From: Channa striata
Lineage: Eukaryota; Chordata; Actinopteri; Anabantiformes; Channidae
Assembly: GCA_033026295.1 (NCBI GenBank)
Contig: CM065183.1
Span: 17,191,157 to 17,255,156, forward strand
Reading direction: 5' to 3'
Length of the DNA: 64,000 bases
Of the stretch, positions 1-12,400 are shown piece after piece. Made by a program: the position numbers and the translations under genes. Below the pieces are notes generated by a model, which made no database searches, was not told where the DNA came from, and saw only the letters and a list, made by a program, of their open reading frames with translations. The first letter of the stretch is position 1, and every line of letters begins with the position of its first letter.

Positions 1-175
1 CAAAGGGCTTTTTGAGTGTCAGGACTGGGTTTTAGCGTCAGGGTTAGAATAAGGTTTGGGGAAGTGTTGGGGTTGGTCATTCAGTTGCGAGGGTTAGAGA
101 AAGGGGCTAGAGACTGCGTTATGTCCATGAGTGTCCTCGCAAGTATACTGAGACAGGAGTTGCGTGTGTGTTGTA
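1..175. repeat. Fish interspersed repeat, truncated by window start
   Basis: The text beginning CAAAGGGCTTTTTGAG, through GGGTTAGA-type motifs, to TATGTCCATGAGTGTCC matches a very common teleost intronic repeat (recalled consensus ends in 'aatgcattatgtcaatgagggtcc' followed by a TG run). Here it is diverged. No target duplication is visible because the left end is outside the window. Confidence 0.55.
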
Positions 176-1049
176 CTGGAGCATCTGTAATCATTATCAG
201 TGATGGAGTTCGCATTCCAGTACACTAATTACAAAGCGGAGGTATTGTGCGCTTTGATTTCACTAGACTCTGACTGTGCTAGAACCACAGTACTGCTCCC
301 CTGCTGTTTTTTTGGGGGGGGGGTCATTTTATTTATTTTCTTACTCCCATCTTTACATCCTTTATCTCACTCTCATCACCCTTTTTCAGACTTATTATAA
401 GTAACTTTTAGCCACATGAAAAGGTAAACTGCAATATTTTCTACAACGTTGGCACTTCTTCTTGAACAGTAGACCTGTGGATGCAGGTGTTTCAGTTCTT
501 TAGAAATTTCCAGGGACACTTATTGGAATACCCTCCTTTTTCTTATACTGTGAGCTTGTGTGCTGACTTAGTGCCAGACATGTTGCCAGAATCTTCTTCC
601 CCTTTGTTAATACAGGTTTTATAATCTTTTGTGGATGTTTGGAACAGACACTTAAGGGCTCAAGAAAACAAGGCGGCCCCTCTTTAAGTCAACAAATACA
701 TGAACAGTCAGGTGTAAGTTCTGTGTTAAAACCACTGGGTTAAAAACATGTAGTCGTTGAACCGCTCATGATTTCTTTTCTCCTCCTTGCTTTCTCGTTG
801 TTCTTGCTTTTAAAAATATGTCTGCTGTGTCGTTGCTGCTGTGTGTGGGTACTCACACGCCACCGAATCACTTGCAGACCAACATTCAGGTGATGCATAT
901 GCAGGCCATTTCTGTTCAAATTTTGAATGCCACAAGTGTAAGTAAGTAAGTGTAGAGGTTTGCTGGTGCATGGCCAACACTCTGCGTTGTCCCTGAACTG
1001 CCTTCTTCAAAAACAATTTATATATGTTAAATCTTTTTTTTTTTTTTTT

Positions 1050-1122
1050 TACTGTAAAACACTTTGGTCAACCTGTTGGTTGATGAAATGTGCCATATAA
1101 ATAAACGTTGATTTGAAAACAG
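1050..1122 (+). repeat. Retroelement 3' tail-like fragment
   Basis: ACTGTAAAACACTTTG ... GCCATATAAATAAACGTTGATTTG resembles the very frequent fish tail 'aagcactttga ... gctatataaataaa(t)tgattg' found at 3' ends of non-LTR elements and SINEs. It is preceded by the T run at 1029-1050. Confidence 0.45.
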
Positions 1123-1602
1123 GGCTGACCTACACTTTGTAGTGTCCCTGCTTACAAACCTGCAGCTGTTACATACAAATGTATATACAAAGGCAAATTT
1201 TAGGTAGAGTTACAGCCATAAGAAAAAAAACATCAGTCCCAAATACCATCCAGAGTTAGCTTGGGGGTTATTATGTCACAATAAAATCACGCAAATGGCC
1301 CAAACATTGATTTTTAATAGACAAATAATTCATTTTACTTACAGAAGATTTTAGATTGAGCCACCTCTTCTTTTTTTACCTGTTAGCCAGGTATCAACCT
1401 GTGACAGGTCTACTTACACTTCCTCTATAATTCATCAATCTTTCTTTCAAAGTTTTAGTTCAGCATCATGCATTACAAGCCTTTAAAAACCTGTTGTACG
1501 GTTGCTTCTTTCAATTAGGTGTATTGCTGTCAGGATGCATAATACTTTATGTCGCTCATCGGAGTATGCTGCATTCAAGAATAAGTGCAACTAAGGGACC
1601 GG

Positions 1603-1681
1603 TTGCCCCCTGGTGAAGGTGCCTAAACTGGCTTAAAGTCCTCATCCTATGTTCTTAGTCACTAATACCAGTTGAGGGCAG
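1603..1681. promoter_or_regulatory. Pair of near-consensus CTCF motifs
   Basis: Minus-strand core CACCAGGGGGCA lies within 1603-1616 (12 of 14 consensus positions). Plus-strand CCAGTTGAGGGCAG is at 1668-1681 (13 of 14). They point away from each other, about 50 bp apart. Confidence 0.3.
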
Positions 1682-4600
1682 AGTAGTGGTATTTGTCTGA
1701 AGAAGATATATGTCAGCTAAATGTTGAAAGGAAAGATAAATGGAGGAAAAAGACAGAGAAAGATAACAGTAGTCAGAGCTTTTCTCCTAAATCTCTTTAT
1801 TCATGTAAGTTTGTGCAATGGTTCTTCTGTATACTACAGTTAAGCCGTCTGTACAAAACAATACTTACTGGATATGATTCTGGTCCAAATAACCAAACTA
1901 AACACCTAAACCCAATAAGTCACCATTGTTTAAACAGAATTAAGAATATAACATAGAACTGAAATGACCGATTTAGTGTCATTGCTTACAACAGCTTCTT
2001 GGCCCCTTGAGACAGGACTGAGACAGGAGTGAGCGGGATAGAACTAGTGACTCTCGGGTGTCTCTTTGGAGCCATGCAGGGCAGTTTTCTTCTGTCTGGA
2101 GGGCACCGTGTTAGAGGCAGTGGTTATCTGTGGTCCAGAGAGTCTCAACAATTCTGCAGCATTTCCTCACTTCAAAGTGGCTGTTGGTGTCAGTGACTTG
2201 GGTCAGTCTATCAGCAAGTAATCCTGACCTTGTCTGGACAGCTTATCTGGCCTGGTTCCTATTTTGCTATTATGAATCTATCTCATTTGTGCTTTTTAAC
2301 GAAAACTGTTCTAAGTCTCTTCTCTTGAAAAAGTAATACGTGTACACAGAGATCTGCTGCAAAAGTTTGCTTTACAATTTTATGATGCTATAATTAAAAT
2401 TATTGCTCTAACATTAGCACCATAATTTCATTTAACAGCATTTGGCAGAGGTTAAGAGACTCTAGTTTAAACACCCGAGAAATTCTTTATGTTATGCAAC
2501 CACTTACTGGAAAACTTCTCATTTTTTCCACCTATCGGCTCCACTTTAGCATTCATGGTTTTCTAAATTTGCTACAGTCCACTCAAACATATAGAGTGAT
2601 CTGTCAGTCAACTAGAAGTTTGTAATGCTCATAACATCTGTGTCTCAGTGTTAGGCTGGCCCAGCCTAGCCTGTCCGTGCTGTTTTATGCAGCCTTTTTC
2701 CTGCCTGATCTCAGGTCACAGAGGTTGCAGTATATGAGCAGACATCTGGACCGGCAAACTGGTCCCAACATCACCATAGGGAATCTGAGTTTTATCGGTG
2801 TGAGCAAGAATCCAGAATGACAGAAGTATGTCGTAGCCCCTTTAACAGCCAGCTTTTTCTCTCTTATCCACACCAAAGCTTGCTCCTTAATCTGGGCTGT
2901 CCCAGCTCCAGTAGGTTTGTGGTGCTGGTGAAATCCAATCTGGCGTGGTCCAGATCAAGCTCTGGCAGCCTGCAGTGTCACAAGCACCCAAGTTTTATCA
3001 CTTCCCCTTTGCGAGGATCTTGCATCTTCTTCCCTCAACTCTGTTTTGTTATTCTGCTCCCCAAAAGTCGTTCTACATTGGCCTACTTCTGCCCTAATCT
3101 AACACTTTTCTTTCAGCGGTTTCGTCATAGATATAACATCAATATTTGTTTTCCTTGCTCTCGCTTTATTTTATTGTGCAGGGTGGAGGTGAAAATTATT
3201 TGGCAGATGCCTTTGTCCAAAAAGACTAATGTGCAAACCACAGGGACGCAAGAACTAGATTCCTAAAATTGTACTATGCACAAAAGGACTAAAGGCATGT
3301 TCAGTACTACAGTGCAGTAAGACATGTGTTTAGACATCAACTGTCATTATCCTTTTTTAAACCTTATTTATTTGTCATAACATGTTTTACCCTGTGAGTG
3401 TCAGTCAATTGTCAACAACAGTGAGTTGTCAAAACAGACAGCCATGTGTCCATAGGGGACCCTTTTATTTTCCTTTACACAGTTCTATCCTTAAAGGCGA
3501 TTGGCCGCATTTGCCATGTTGGAGCATTTAGTTTGGAAAAGTGCTATTAACCTGATGCACCAATCAAATGGACTTTTACCATCTTTATGACCCTGCTCAT
3601 TAAAAGTAACTGTCTGGTTGTAAAACGTAGATTTCCCCTTTACGTTGCCTTCTGGATTGTCTTATGCACTTGAGATCTAACTTATGAAGCCGCTCAACTT
3701 TCATTGCTACCATCTTGTATTTAATTTCTTCTCTTTTGTTTAATCTTATATTTTTGTCTGTTTCCTTGTTTTGTCAAGGCACTTGGTAATTCAAGTCATA
3801 ACTAGATCAAGGCTCTCATTGTAGCAACCAGTCCAAATAGACGGCAACACACATTAATCATGACACTTACATTTAGAGAAAATTGCACATTTTGATCTAT
3901 TACAGTATTATTAACAGCCAGTAACTAGTAACTTGTTGTAGAGCAGGTCATTACCTCTCTGTTATGGGTTTTGATTTATGTCAGTCTGAATAGCTATAAA
4001 TATGATTTCATATCAGTCCTATTAGACCTTAAATTTTGAGGTGAGCATGGTGCCACCTCATTTAATACAACACATTTTAATAGATCTCCTAAAAAGCTTG
4101 GCCTGTCCTTAGTAGCCCATCAAGCCTCTTGCCTTTTGATCACCCCACTACCCCTGCCCTACTCCTTCCCAAAGCCATTTTTAACACTGCTGTTAATGGG
4201 CCTCACATCAGCATCTTGTCTTTTCTTAGGTGACAGCCCATTTTGTTGGTACCTGGTTCGAGCCCATTATCATGGGGTTCTAGGAGCGGACACAGTCTTG
4301 TAAGGCCCTCTAACACCATGCTCTTGTCCATAAAAATAAAAAGAATGGTAGTTGAGCAAGCTACACCCCGTTCATTTACCTTTTATAACTTCTAGACGCC
4401 TTGAATTTGTACTTTTATAGGGAGTGGAGGTCAGATGGGCAAGAACTTTAGAATTATTTACCTTTGAGGGCTTGTCTTGCTCACAGAAGCACCACCCTGC
4501 CCTTGCTTTCACCTGTGCAGCTCTGGGACTTTAAAGCACAAATCTGGGGAGAGTGGGATTTGGGTACAGAGGAAGAGGAGGGGGAGTCTTGATGAACAGA

Positions 4601-6321
4601 TCTCATCTCCCCCGAGTATGCTCTGTCTCTAATAGCTTTCGTTTATGATTGAATGGTAAACTCTTGGCAGTGTTTTATTTATTTTCTTAATTCTCAGGGT
4701 TCTCCCTGGGTCTCCTGTCTACAGACTTTACAATTTGTACAGCTGACTCCAAGGCCAAATGAATGTGCCAAAGGCATGGGTGATAATCCCTACAATCTTT
4801 GCAACGTACACTAGAGCTTTTTGTTTGTAGAAATCCCCTTTATTAGGAACTTACACGGCACAGAGTGGGGCTTATTTTGTGCTATTGGTTTCTGTGAAAA
4901 GCTATATTCATGTTATACCTTCCTGGTTAGGGGCCTTACAGTTCCTTTCCGTCCTTTTCTATTATCTCCTACTTCCTGGCCTTGCTGTTTGGTTCCTGGC
5001 TTTTATGGTTAGGTAGGAGAGGGCTGTGAGGAAATGAGATGACCCCAAGGTCACAAGTGGAGTCAGAGGGCTGGAACTGGACCACGGCCATGCCAACCCT
5101 ACTCTCAGGGCCTGTTTGGGTCAGGACAGACAGAGCAAAAGAGAGAGGGTGAGACTGAGGTCAAGGTTCCTTCCATCCTTGACCCCAGTGTCATATGACT
5201 ATAATTAAGCCAGATTTGAATTTGTTTACAAGCCCCAGTGGTCTTAAATCTTCCGTCTTCGCTTCCCCTCTACATCCCTTATTCGAGCCCCTCATACCTT
5301 GAGTCTTTCTTTTCTTCTTCTCTTTAATATGGTGTCAGACATCTATTTATTATGCTGTTTTAACTAGTTTTCAGGAATGGGTTACAAGCTATTTGGGAAT
5401 CCACCAAATAGGATTTGAGGGACACCCCTGTAAGATGTTAATCTGTTAGCGATATGAAAGGCCGCTCACCCCACTAAAGTCCCCCTCTGCTGAAACCCAG
5501 GAGCTCTTTATGGCCCCATCAGGCACCCACATCAACGACTTACTGCTGACCTTGTGACCCGGCAGTTGAAGCCATATAAAGAGGGAATCTTTCTCTTGTC
5601 CATTAGTTTAAAGCACTCAACGTTTGCCTCTGTTTTTACCCTGATCATGAGTCGTTTTGGTTTGTAAATGAAACTGTATTCTTTGAAGCGTTGCTTCATC
5701 GGTGGTTCATTGTTATTTCAGTCAATTAAATTATTGGCTCTAAACCTCTACCCAGCACTGTTTTGTATATTTTTTCAACTGGTTTCTCATGTGAAAGATT
5801 TACACAGTAACAGTGTGCTTTCTATACAAAAAAGTCTTTTGACTGGATCTGTCATATTAAAAATTTACATGTAATTCAAGAGCCCTCACAACTGGCTCAC
5901 TGGCATTTTAGCAGCTGAAAAGCTTGCTGCAAAGGGTCTTGTCTTGGGGAATTGGGTGACTAATTGGATCGGTTGGGTTAAATAAATGTTTGAGTTCTCC
6001 ACTGCGCTGGGGGGACCTGGTGGCAGGAGCCTCTCATCTTAGCAGAGGAGGGGAAAAAGGTGGATGAAAGAGGGACGAAAGAAAAATAAGGAAGGAAATT
6101 AGCTTGGCTATGATGAGAAACAACTTTGTGCTACACACAACTGGCACAGTGTTATTTACAAGACAATCTTTAATTGTTTTCTCTTTAAACGATTAGAGAT
6201 CTAACGAAACAAGATTGAAGCAACAACGAGATTAGCCCAAAACAGAGTAAAAGTAGTTTGAACTTAATAACAGATCCATGTCATATTTACACAGAGTCTA
6301 ATGAGAACTTTTTCATTGCAG

Positions 6322-6405
6322 GTTCCAGATTCAGAGAGGAACCAGTGACCCCACCAGCTACAAGAGCCTGGGTGACTGCTTCCGAACAATCTTCCGCAAT
6401 GAGGG
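6322..6405 (+). CDS. slc25a21: slc25a21 internal exon (FQIQRGT... to RNEG)
   Basis: The acceptor TTTCATTGCAG precedes it. The exon starts with the last base of a codon, then reads FQIQRGTSDPTSYKSLGD, and ends in a split Gly codon before GTAGAG. It covers the matrix loop after the first carrier signature. The next exon is 10.9 kb away and restores the phase. Confidence 0.93.
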
Positions 6406-9400
6406 GTAGAGTATCCACTGCAGTTATTACCAGCTACAGAACAAAAATAAAGGTATAAAAACTGGGCGTACAGTCTCCTAGAGCATCAAATTATATTATT
6501 CCTTCTCAGGCTTAGTATGGAAGTTGCATTAATTAAAATTTTATGTAAATCTGAAGTAAAGAGATGTTGTTAGAATTCATACAGCTAAATTGGAACGATT
6601 AAAAAAGTCAAAGTTTTAAAATTACACTTCAAAAATCATCTAATTGTACAGGAAGCAGTACTTTGCTTCCTATTTTGCAAGTTCCAGTCAGAGAATCCAG
6701 TGCAACGTCAGTCCCACCTAAAGAAAATCCTAACCACAGAATTGATCAAAAACCATGCAACCTTCCAACTTCACATAGTTATTACTTTGTACACGTTTTT
6801 GGCAATCACATTGTGACATGTGTAATACGTTTAGAATCAAGTCAGCAATTCTGCTTTACAGACATCAACTGTAATAATTACATTTTTATTCAAAATACCT
6901 TGTCTTTGAAGTGACATTTTAGAGCAATTGCATTTATAAACCCAAATGCATAGAAACAAATCATCAACAGTTCAGATGCATAAAAACGTGATCGTGAAGG
7001 GAAAAATTATATTGTCTGCAGCATTTTCAGTGACACGTATTCCAAACATGCTGCTTTATTTAATTGTTACTTAACTGGTATGGTGAAGGTGTTACATGTT
7101 ATTTGACAGTGTAACCTGTCCAATAGTCTACAGAAATGTCCTTCATCAAGCTACTAAACCAACATCATCATTCACACTACCTCATTAGATCAAACACAAA
7201 CAAATAGAATAAATTTGCATCTAAATTAAGCCAGCCACCCTGCCACACTCCCTCCTTCTCTGCCTGTCTTGTGACAGCTCTTTGAGACAGTGCAGGCGTA
7301 AGAGAAAGCGGTTGCCACTCGCTCTGTTTACGGCGAGTCGACAGCTTTACAGCGGATATAAAGTTGATCTGCAGCGAGGTGTGAGCAAGTGCACTGTGAG
7401 CGGCCTAGACCAGTGACAGTTGGAAATCCTCAGCTGGCTGCAGCTCAACAAACACAGCTATCCTGCTACAGTAGCTGTGCACTCTTAACCCCCCACACAC
7501 CCACACAAACACTTACAGTATGAAATTTAATGCCTTTGTACTTGCATGCTTTTTGGGTGTGTCCTTTGGGAGTAGGTCCATATGAATTTCAAGAGAAGCC
7601 TCTGACACAGTAAAATGGTTGCCAAATTACACAGCATTCGACAATCAACTATGACAACTACTTACCGTATTTTCCGGACCATAAGCCGCTACTTTTTTCC
7701 GACGTTTTGAACCATGCGGCTTTTACAGAAATGCGGCTTATCTATGAATTTTTCTGCAGCCCTCAGATGGGCGCTGTAGATGGAAGTCAGTGCAAACAAA
7801 AAAGCGCCAGTTTTTATTCTTAGCGCATGCAACCCAAGACGCACAACAGCAAAATACGGTAATATTTTTACACCCTCACCCTCTCATAATGGAAAACACG
7901 CGAAGAAATTCCTATGATGCAGCTTTTAATTTGAAGCCATCGATCTGGCTATCCGTGAAGGAAATCGAGTGTGACAGTGGTTTCAATGCTCAGGAGGAAG
8001 ATGAATAGCGATTTGTGGTTTCAGTGCACGGGAGAAAGCGACTTTAATACAGTTGCCGCGTGTATGAATAAAGACTTATGGTACAAAATCTTTTGTTGAG
8101 CGCAGCAACTCCCTGTAATTCGTGAAGAATAAGACACGTCTTCTCCTTTGGCTATGGAACAAGCCGTTTATTTATAACAAGGACGTTTTTGTCGGCTCTG
8201 TACATTCGACATGTGTTATACCAGCCACACATACACGTAAACGCACTCATGCGGGTAAAACAGCGCACAGAACATCCTCATGCCTACTGTGAACAATGAG
8301 TAGGAGCGCATACAACAGATATTATTTCTCAGCCTGGATATTGGCGGCTTATAGTCCGATGCGGTTTATAGGTGACAAAATATATATTTCTTTTAAATTT
8401 TAGCGGGTGCGGCCTAAATTTAGGTGCGCTCTATAGTCCAGAATTTACGGTAGCTATAAGCTCACAATACACAGTAATGGTATGCATCGTGGAGTCCCCA
8501 TAGACAGAAGATCTACATTCACGGTGACCAATTATCACCAACAGTATATTTTTTTTAAACTGTAATCACTTCCCTAGTAGCACATGGAGGATTACCTCCA
8601 GGCCAAACCACTTAGTTATAATTTGTACAGATAGTGTTAGGCCGCACTGTTGTAGAATTATTATTAAAAATAAACACCCCTCGTCAGCTCATGGCAGGAC
8701 ACAGCTCACATCAGGCCTCACTCTCTCTCCGAGGTGGTGAGGAAGGAAACCCGAGCTCTTAGCTCAGGCTTGGTGATTTAAACTGAAAAAAGACATGGAA
8801 ATGTGCTCATGTGACTCCATCTTTAAGACACTCACCTGGACACAATAACAAGAAAACAAGAACACCAAAATGGTTATGCCAGAGAAATAAATTTTGCTAT
8901 GAAAATAGATAATTTCTTTTTACTCAAATCTACAGTTTGTTATTAAATCTGGAAAATCTAGCATGAAATCTTGTAGCTGTGCTCGTAAGTGTGTGACTAT
9001 GTGAACCAGCACTTGGTCGTGTATTGCCTTACAGGCCACAATCCTTTTCTTTTGCATGTGGGTGCAGCAGTATGAGCATGTGTTAAGTGTTTCCGTCTGG
9101 AGGCAAACAAAAAGATTCTGTTCTCGAGCATTCTTTACCAGTGTGGTATCCAGAGACTGGGTCGGGACCCAAAGTATGGCCACAGGATAATGAAAAGGGT
9201 CCGTGCGTTACACCAGAGCGCATTGGCCAGTATGTAGTATATCAGTGAGTAATGCCTGGAACTAACAGCACAGGGTTGGTGTGGTGGGTTGATTTCAGTT
9301 GGGACCACCTATGCAAAAAATACATACCTTAATGAAAATGTGAACAAGTGCTGATAAGCGTGTCCACCAGATTGCACATGTTCTGCTATGGTAAGACGGG

Positions 9401-12400
9401 AGTGATTTGTATTCAACTGAAATCATTTTGAAGGCTCTGTGTGTTCTCTAAGGTTTTGAGGGATCCATTAGCAGAAAGGGAATGTAGTATGTTTGGGCGC
9501 TATGTTTAAAAGATTAAATCTCAAACAATTTTTTTGGATGAACCACAATGGTAATACTTTTTAACTGTCTACCTGAACTAAAAAAAAATATCCAATTTAA
9601 AAAAACAAAAAGATTTTAAATTATATGCTGTACCTCTAGGTTTATGTCTGCCATTATGATAAAGATAAACACCATTAGCAAGTGATATTGTAAACATTGT
9701 GCAGGATATCATTAGGATCAGCTCTCCAACAATAACAAATAAGTAAGGCCTACCCTTATTAACTGCTCAGTGGGCTCTGAATGCTTCCAAAACACAAGTG
9801 ACCTACTCTCTGTACTGTTCCTGCACACCTCCAGACAGAAGCTGTAACATTAGTCAGTATGTGATAAAGGGCTAAAGAGACTCAGTTCTGTGTTAAAGTG
9901 AAGCAGATGCACAAAGGCAAGCAAAAGAAAATGGTGGTGAGATGTCTACCATATCACAGAGTTAATGTGAGTGCTTCTTTCTGGTATTATATTCACTGTG
10001 ACTGCCATTACTCCAGTTTGTTGACTAGCACAGTCAACACACGCACAGTTGTCTCCGGGGAAACAGAAATGGCTTTCATTACAGTCGTAACGCCAAAGAA
10101 CTGCTGATGCTGCTGTTTGAATGACAGCAGAGGAAGTATTCATCTCGATTCAAATATCTCTCAGCTCTGCAGTACGTGAAAGTTTTTCATACTAAAAGAA
10201 TTAAACTCAATTTTTAAATGCATAGCTATATAAAGTAACCTTATCACTTGACTCTTTTGCCACTTCATTGCAAATAGTTACTTATCATTTTCTCTGTATG
10301 GATTAAACAGAAATCATGCAAATTCAACATAAACTTCAGAGGTGCTAGTAGGTAGATTTTGTTCCCTCTGGACAAAGCCAGATTAGCAGGTTGACCTGTT
10401 TTCAGTTTTTATGCTATGCTAAGCTAACCAGGTGCTAGTAGTAGGTTGGAATTCATAGTTTAGATGTGAGAATTAAAAACCTACATTCTCTCATCTGGCT
10501 CAAAACAAAAAAAAGACGCCTTGCCTTTGTCAAAATGCTGTGTCACATACCACATTCGTCTCACAGAAAAAGAGAGATGGAAAAAAACTATTCCAAAGAT
10601 CCTTGGTTTAAAAAAAAAACTGTTTGTCTGGGTGTAAAAAACTTTATTTCTTTGAACAAGTGAAACTAAACATAAAACGTACAAGCCCAATCTCTAACAA
10701 AACTGAAAATAAAAAATAATAGTAATCTGAGTTGGAAGGAGAAATCAAAACTAAAACTACTCTCTCTCTCTAGGAATTCACAATTTTTCAATAAGAACAT
10801 TTATTTCAACCGCTACTCACAAATGCAACACTGCAATTTAAAACAGCTGAACATGCTGTAAAATCTTATTTAAAGCCGTGCCAAAATCAGGCATTGCAGT
10901 CTACAAATATCATAAAACATCCTGCTAACTCCTGGAGAGACACACTAAACTTTTGCATCTGTATAATAATCCTACTGTGAACTATTGCTGTACTTGAGCA
11001 CAAACTATACTTTTGCATTTAAGTACAAGAAGACATTATAAAGTGAATTTTAATTTCTTTATAAAGTAAAAAAAAAGAGAGTTATATGTGAACATTTTAT
11101 CACCCACAATATCAGTTTGGTCTTTGGTCAATCTTTACTTTGGTAAATTGGTGATTAAATACTGTTTTACAACAAAAGATAAAGTCTGGACAGAATATTA
11201 TGTTTAGAGATTTTTTTTATGACTCATACACTGGACAAACATGTGATTATTCATACCATTTTCTAGTGAATCCTGGTCACAAGCAATTCTGCTTTATTGT
11301 TACTGTTGGTGACAAAGGCAAGGTTACAGTAGACACAGGGAAAGTGAAAATATTTGCAGTTGAAGCATGCCGGTTGTTTACATATTAAAAAGCTCCCTTG
11401 GGGCAGATCATTTCTCAAGCATTTCCTCATTACAGTGCCCAAAGGTCTGGTGCAGATGATGACTTTGCACTCAAAGCTTTAACTTAAATGCAACTTATCT
11501 GGAACTTGCATGCATTTATATGCATGCATTTATACATACTGTTAAGAAATTTGAATTGGCGCATGTATATCATCAGGAGTCTGTGTATTTCTGTTAGCGC
11601 TACGCTGCTCTCCAGATGGAGAGAAGCTGTTAAAAAAGGAAAGGTTTATGAAAATGAAAGACAAATCATACACACAAGCACATACAAACACACACCTACA
11701 CACACATCCACCCCTTCATCTCCCACACTACATCAGGAGGCCATTTGTTTAGGAAAGCCAAAAAGGGACTTAGTGTGTACTTTACATTGGAAATCAAATT
11801 AGGATTCAAATGAATGCCGCTCACTAGAGGCCATATTTGTTCTGTAACAAATTTCACTCCACCTTCATCACCTGGTGGCTCCCCATCCTGACCACACCCG
11901 GGAAATCTGTGGCCACCATTTGCATGCACAAAGAGAGCAGAGGGAAGGGCCTTCCGTCTGTCTGAAATAACTTGTTTACCCAAATGATACGAGGAATCCA
12001 TTTTTGGCTTATAGGAGGGATTTTCCTCAGTCATAATCCCCGACACCAGAATTATTATGAAGGCTCGATTACCCAGAGCCAGTACCACCTGTGTAACTTG
12101 AGGTGTTGATGAAATATGCTGGTTCTGTCACCTGATGACAAGTGTTTTGATAATTTGTTTTGGTTCACTACAGTTTTTCGAAAGGGCCTTGCTACTGTTG
12201 GTTGTCTTTGAGTGTAATAGCCTGCCTTTCTCACGTTCTATTCACTGGAAATACGTACCAGCAGCGAAAATATTTACCCTTGAACCCAATCAACCAAGAT
12301 CATCTCTGCTGACTTGTAGAGAATGTTGCCACAACAAAGCTCGTGCCTCTGTTCACAGGATACTGCCGACCACAACACATGTCCTCTTTGTACACGGACA

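Larger units (their letters stand above)
176..6321. other. slc25a21 upstream/intronic DNA, no coding exon recognised
   Basis: I searched by eye for the missing slc25a21 N-terminus, with HPLDVVKT as target, and did not find it. Reading frames here lack conserved motifs or splice context. A poly-T of about 22 is at 1029-1050. A unique-looking GC-richer block around 5460-5600 could be regulatory. Confidence 0.5.

Noticed and set aside
2817..3266. 149-codon plus-strand frame near the left edge
   Set aside because: Ser/Phe/Leu/Cys-rich translation of pyrimidine-rich intron sequence. It matches no part of the missing slc25a21 N-terminus.
4228..4301. Exon-like stretch with AG acceptor and GT donor (CTTTTCTTAG ... 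GTAAGG)
   Set aside because: Open in one frame for only about 24 codons, does not match the missing slc25a21 exons or any family I know, and intron DNA yields such chance pairs often.
5569..5580. TATA-like word CCATATAAAGAG
   Set aside because: Situated inside slc25a21 intronic or upstream DNA with no gene start following. It could belong to a conserved element but is not a supported promoter.
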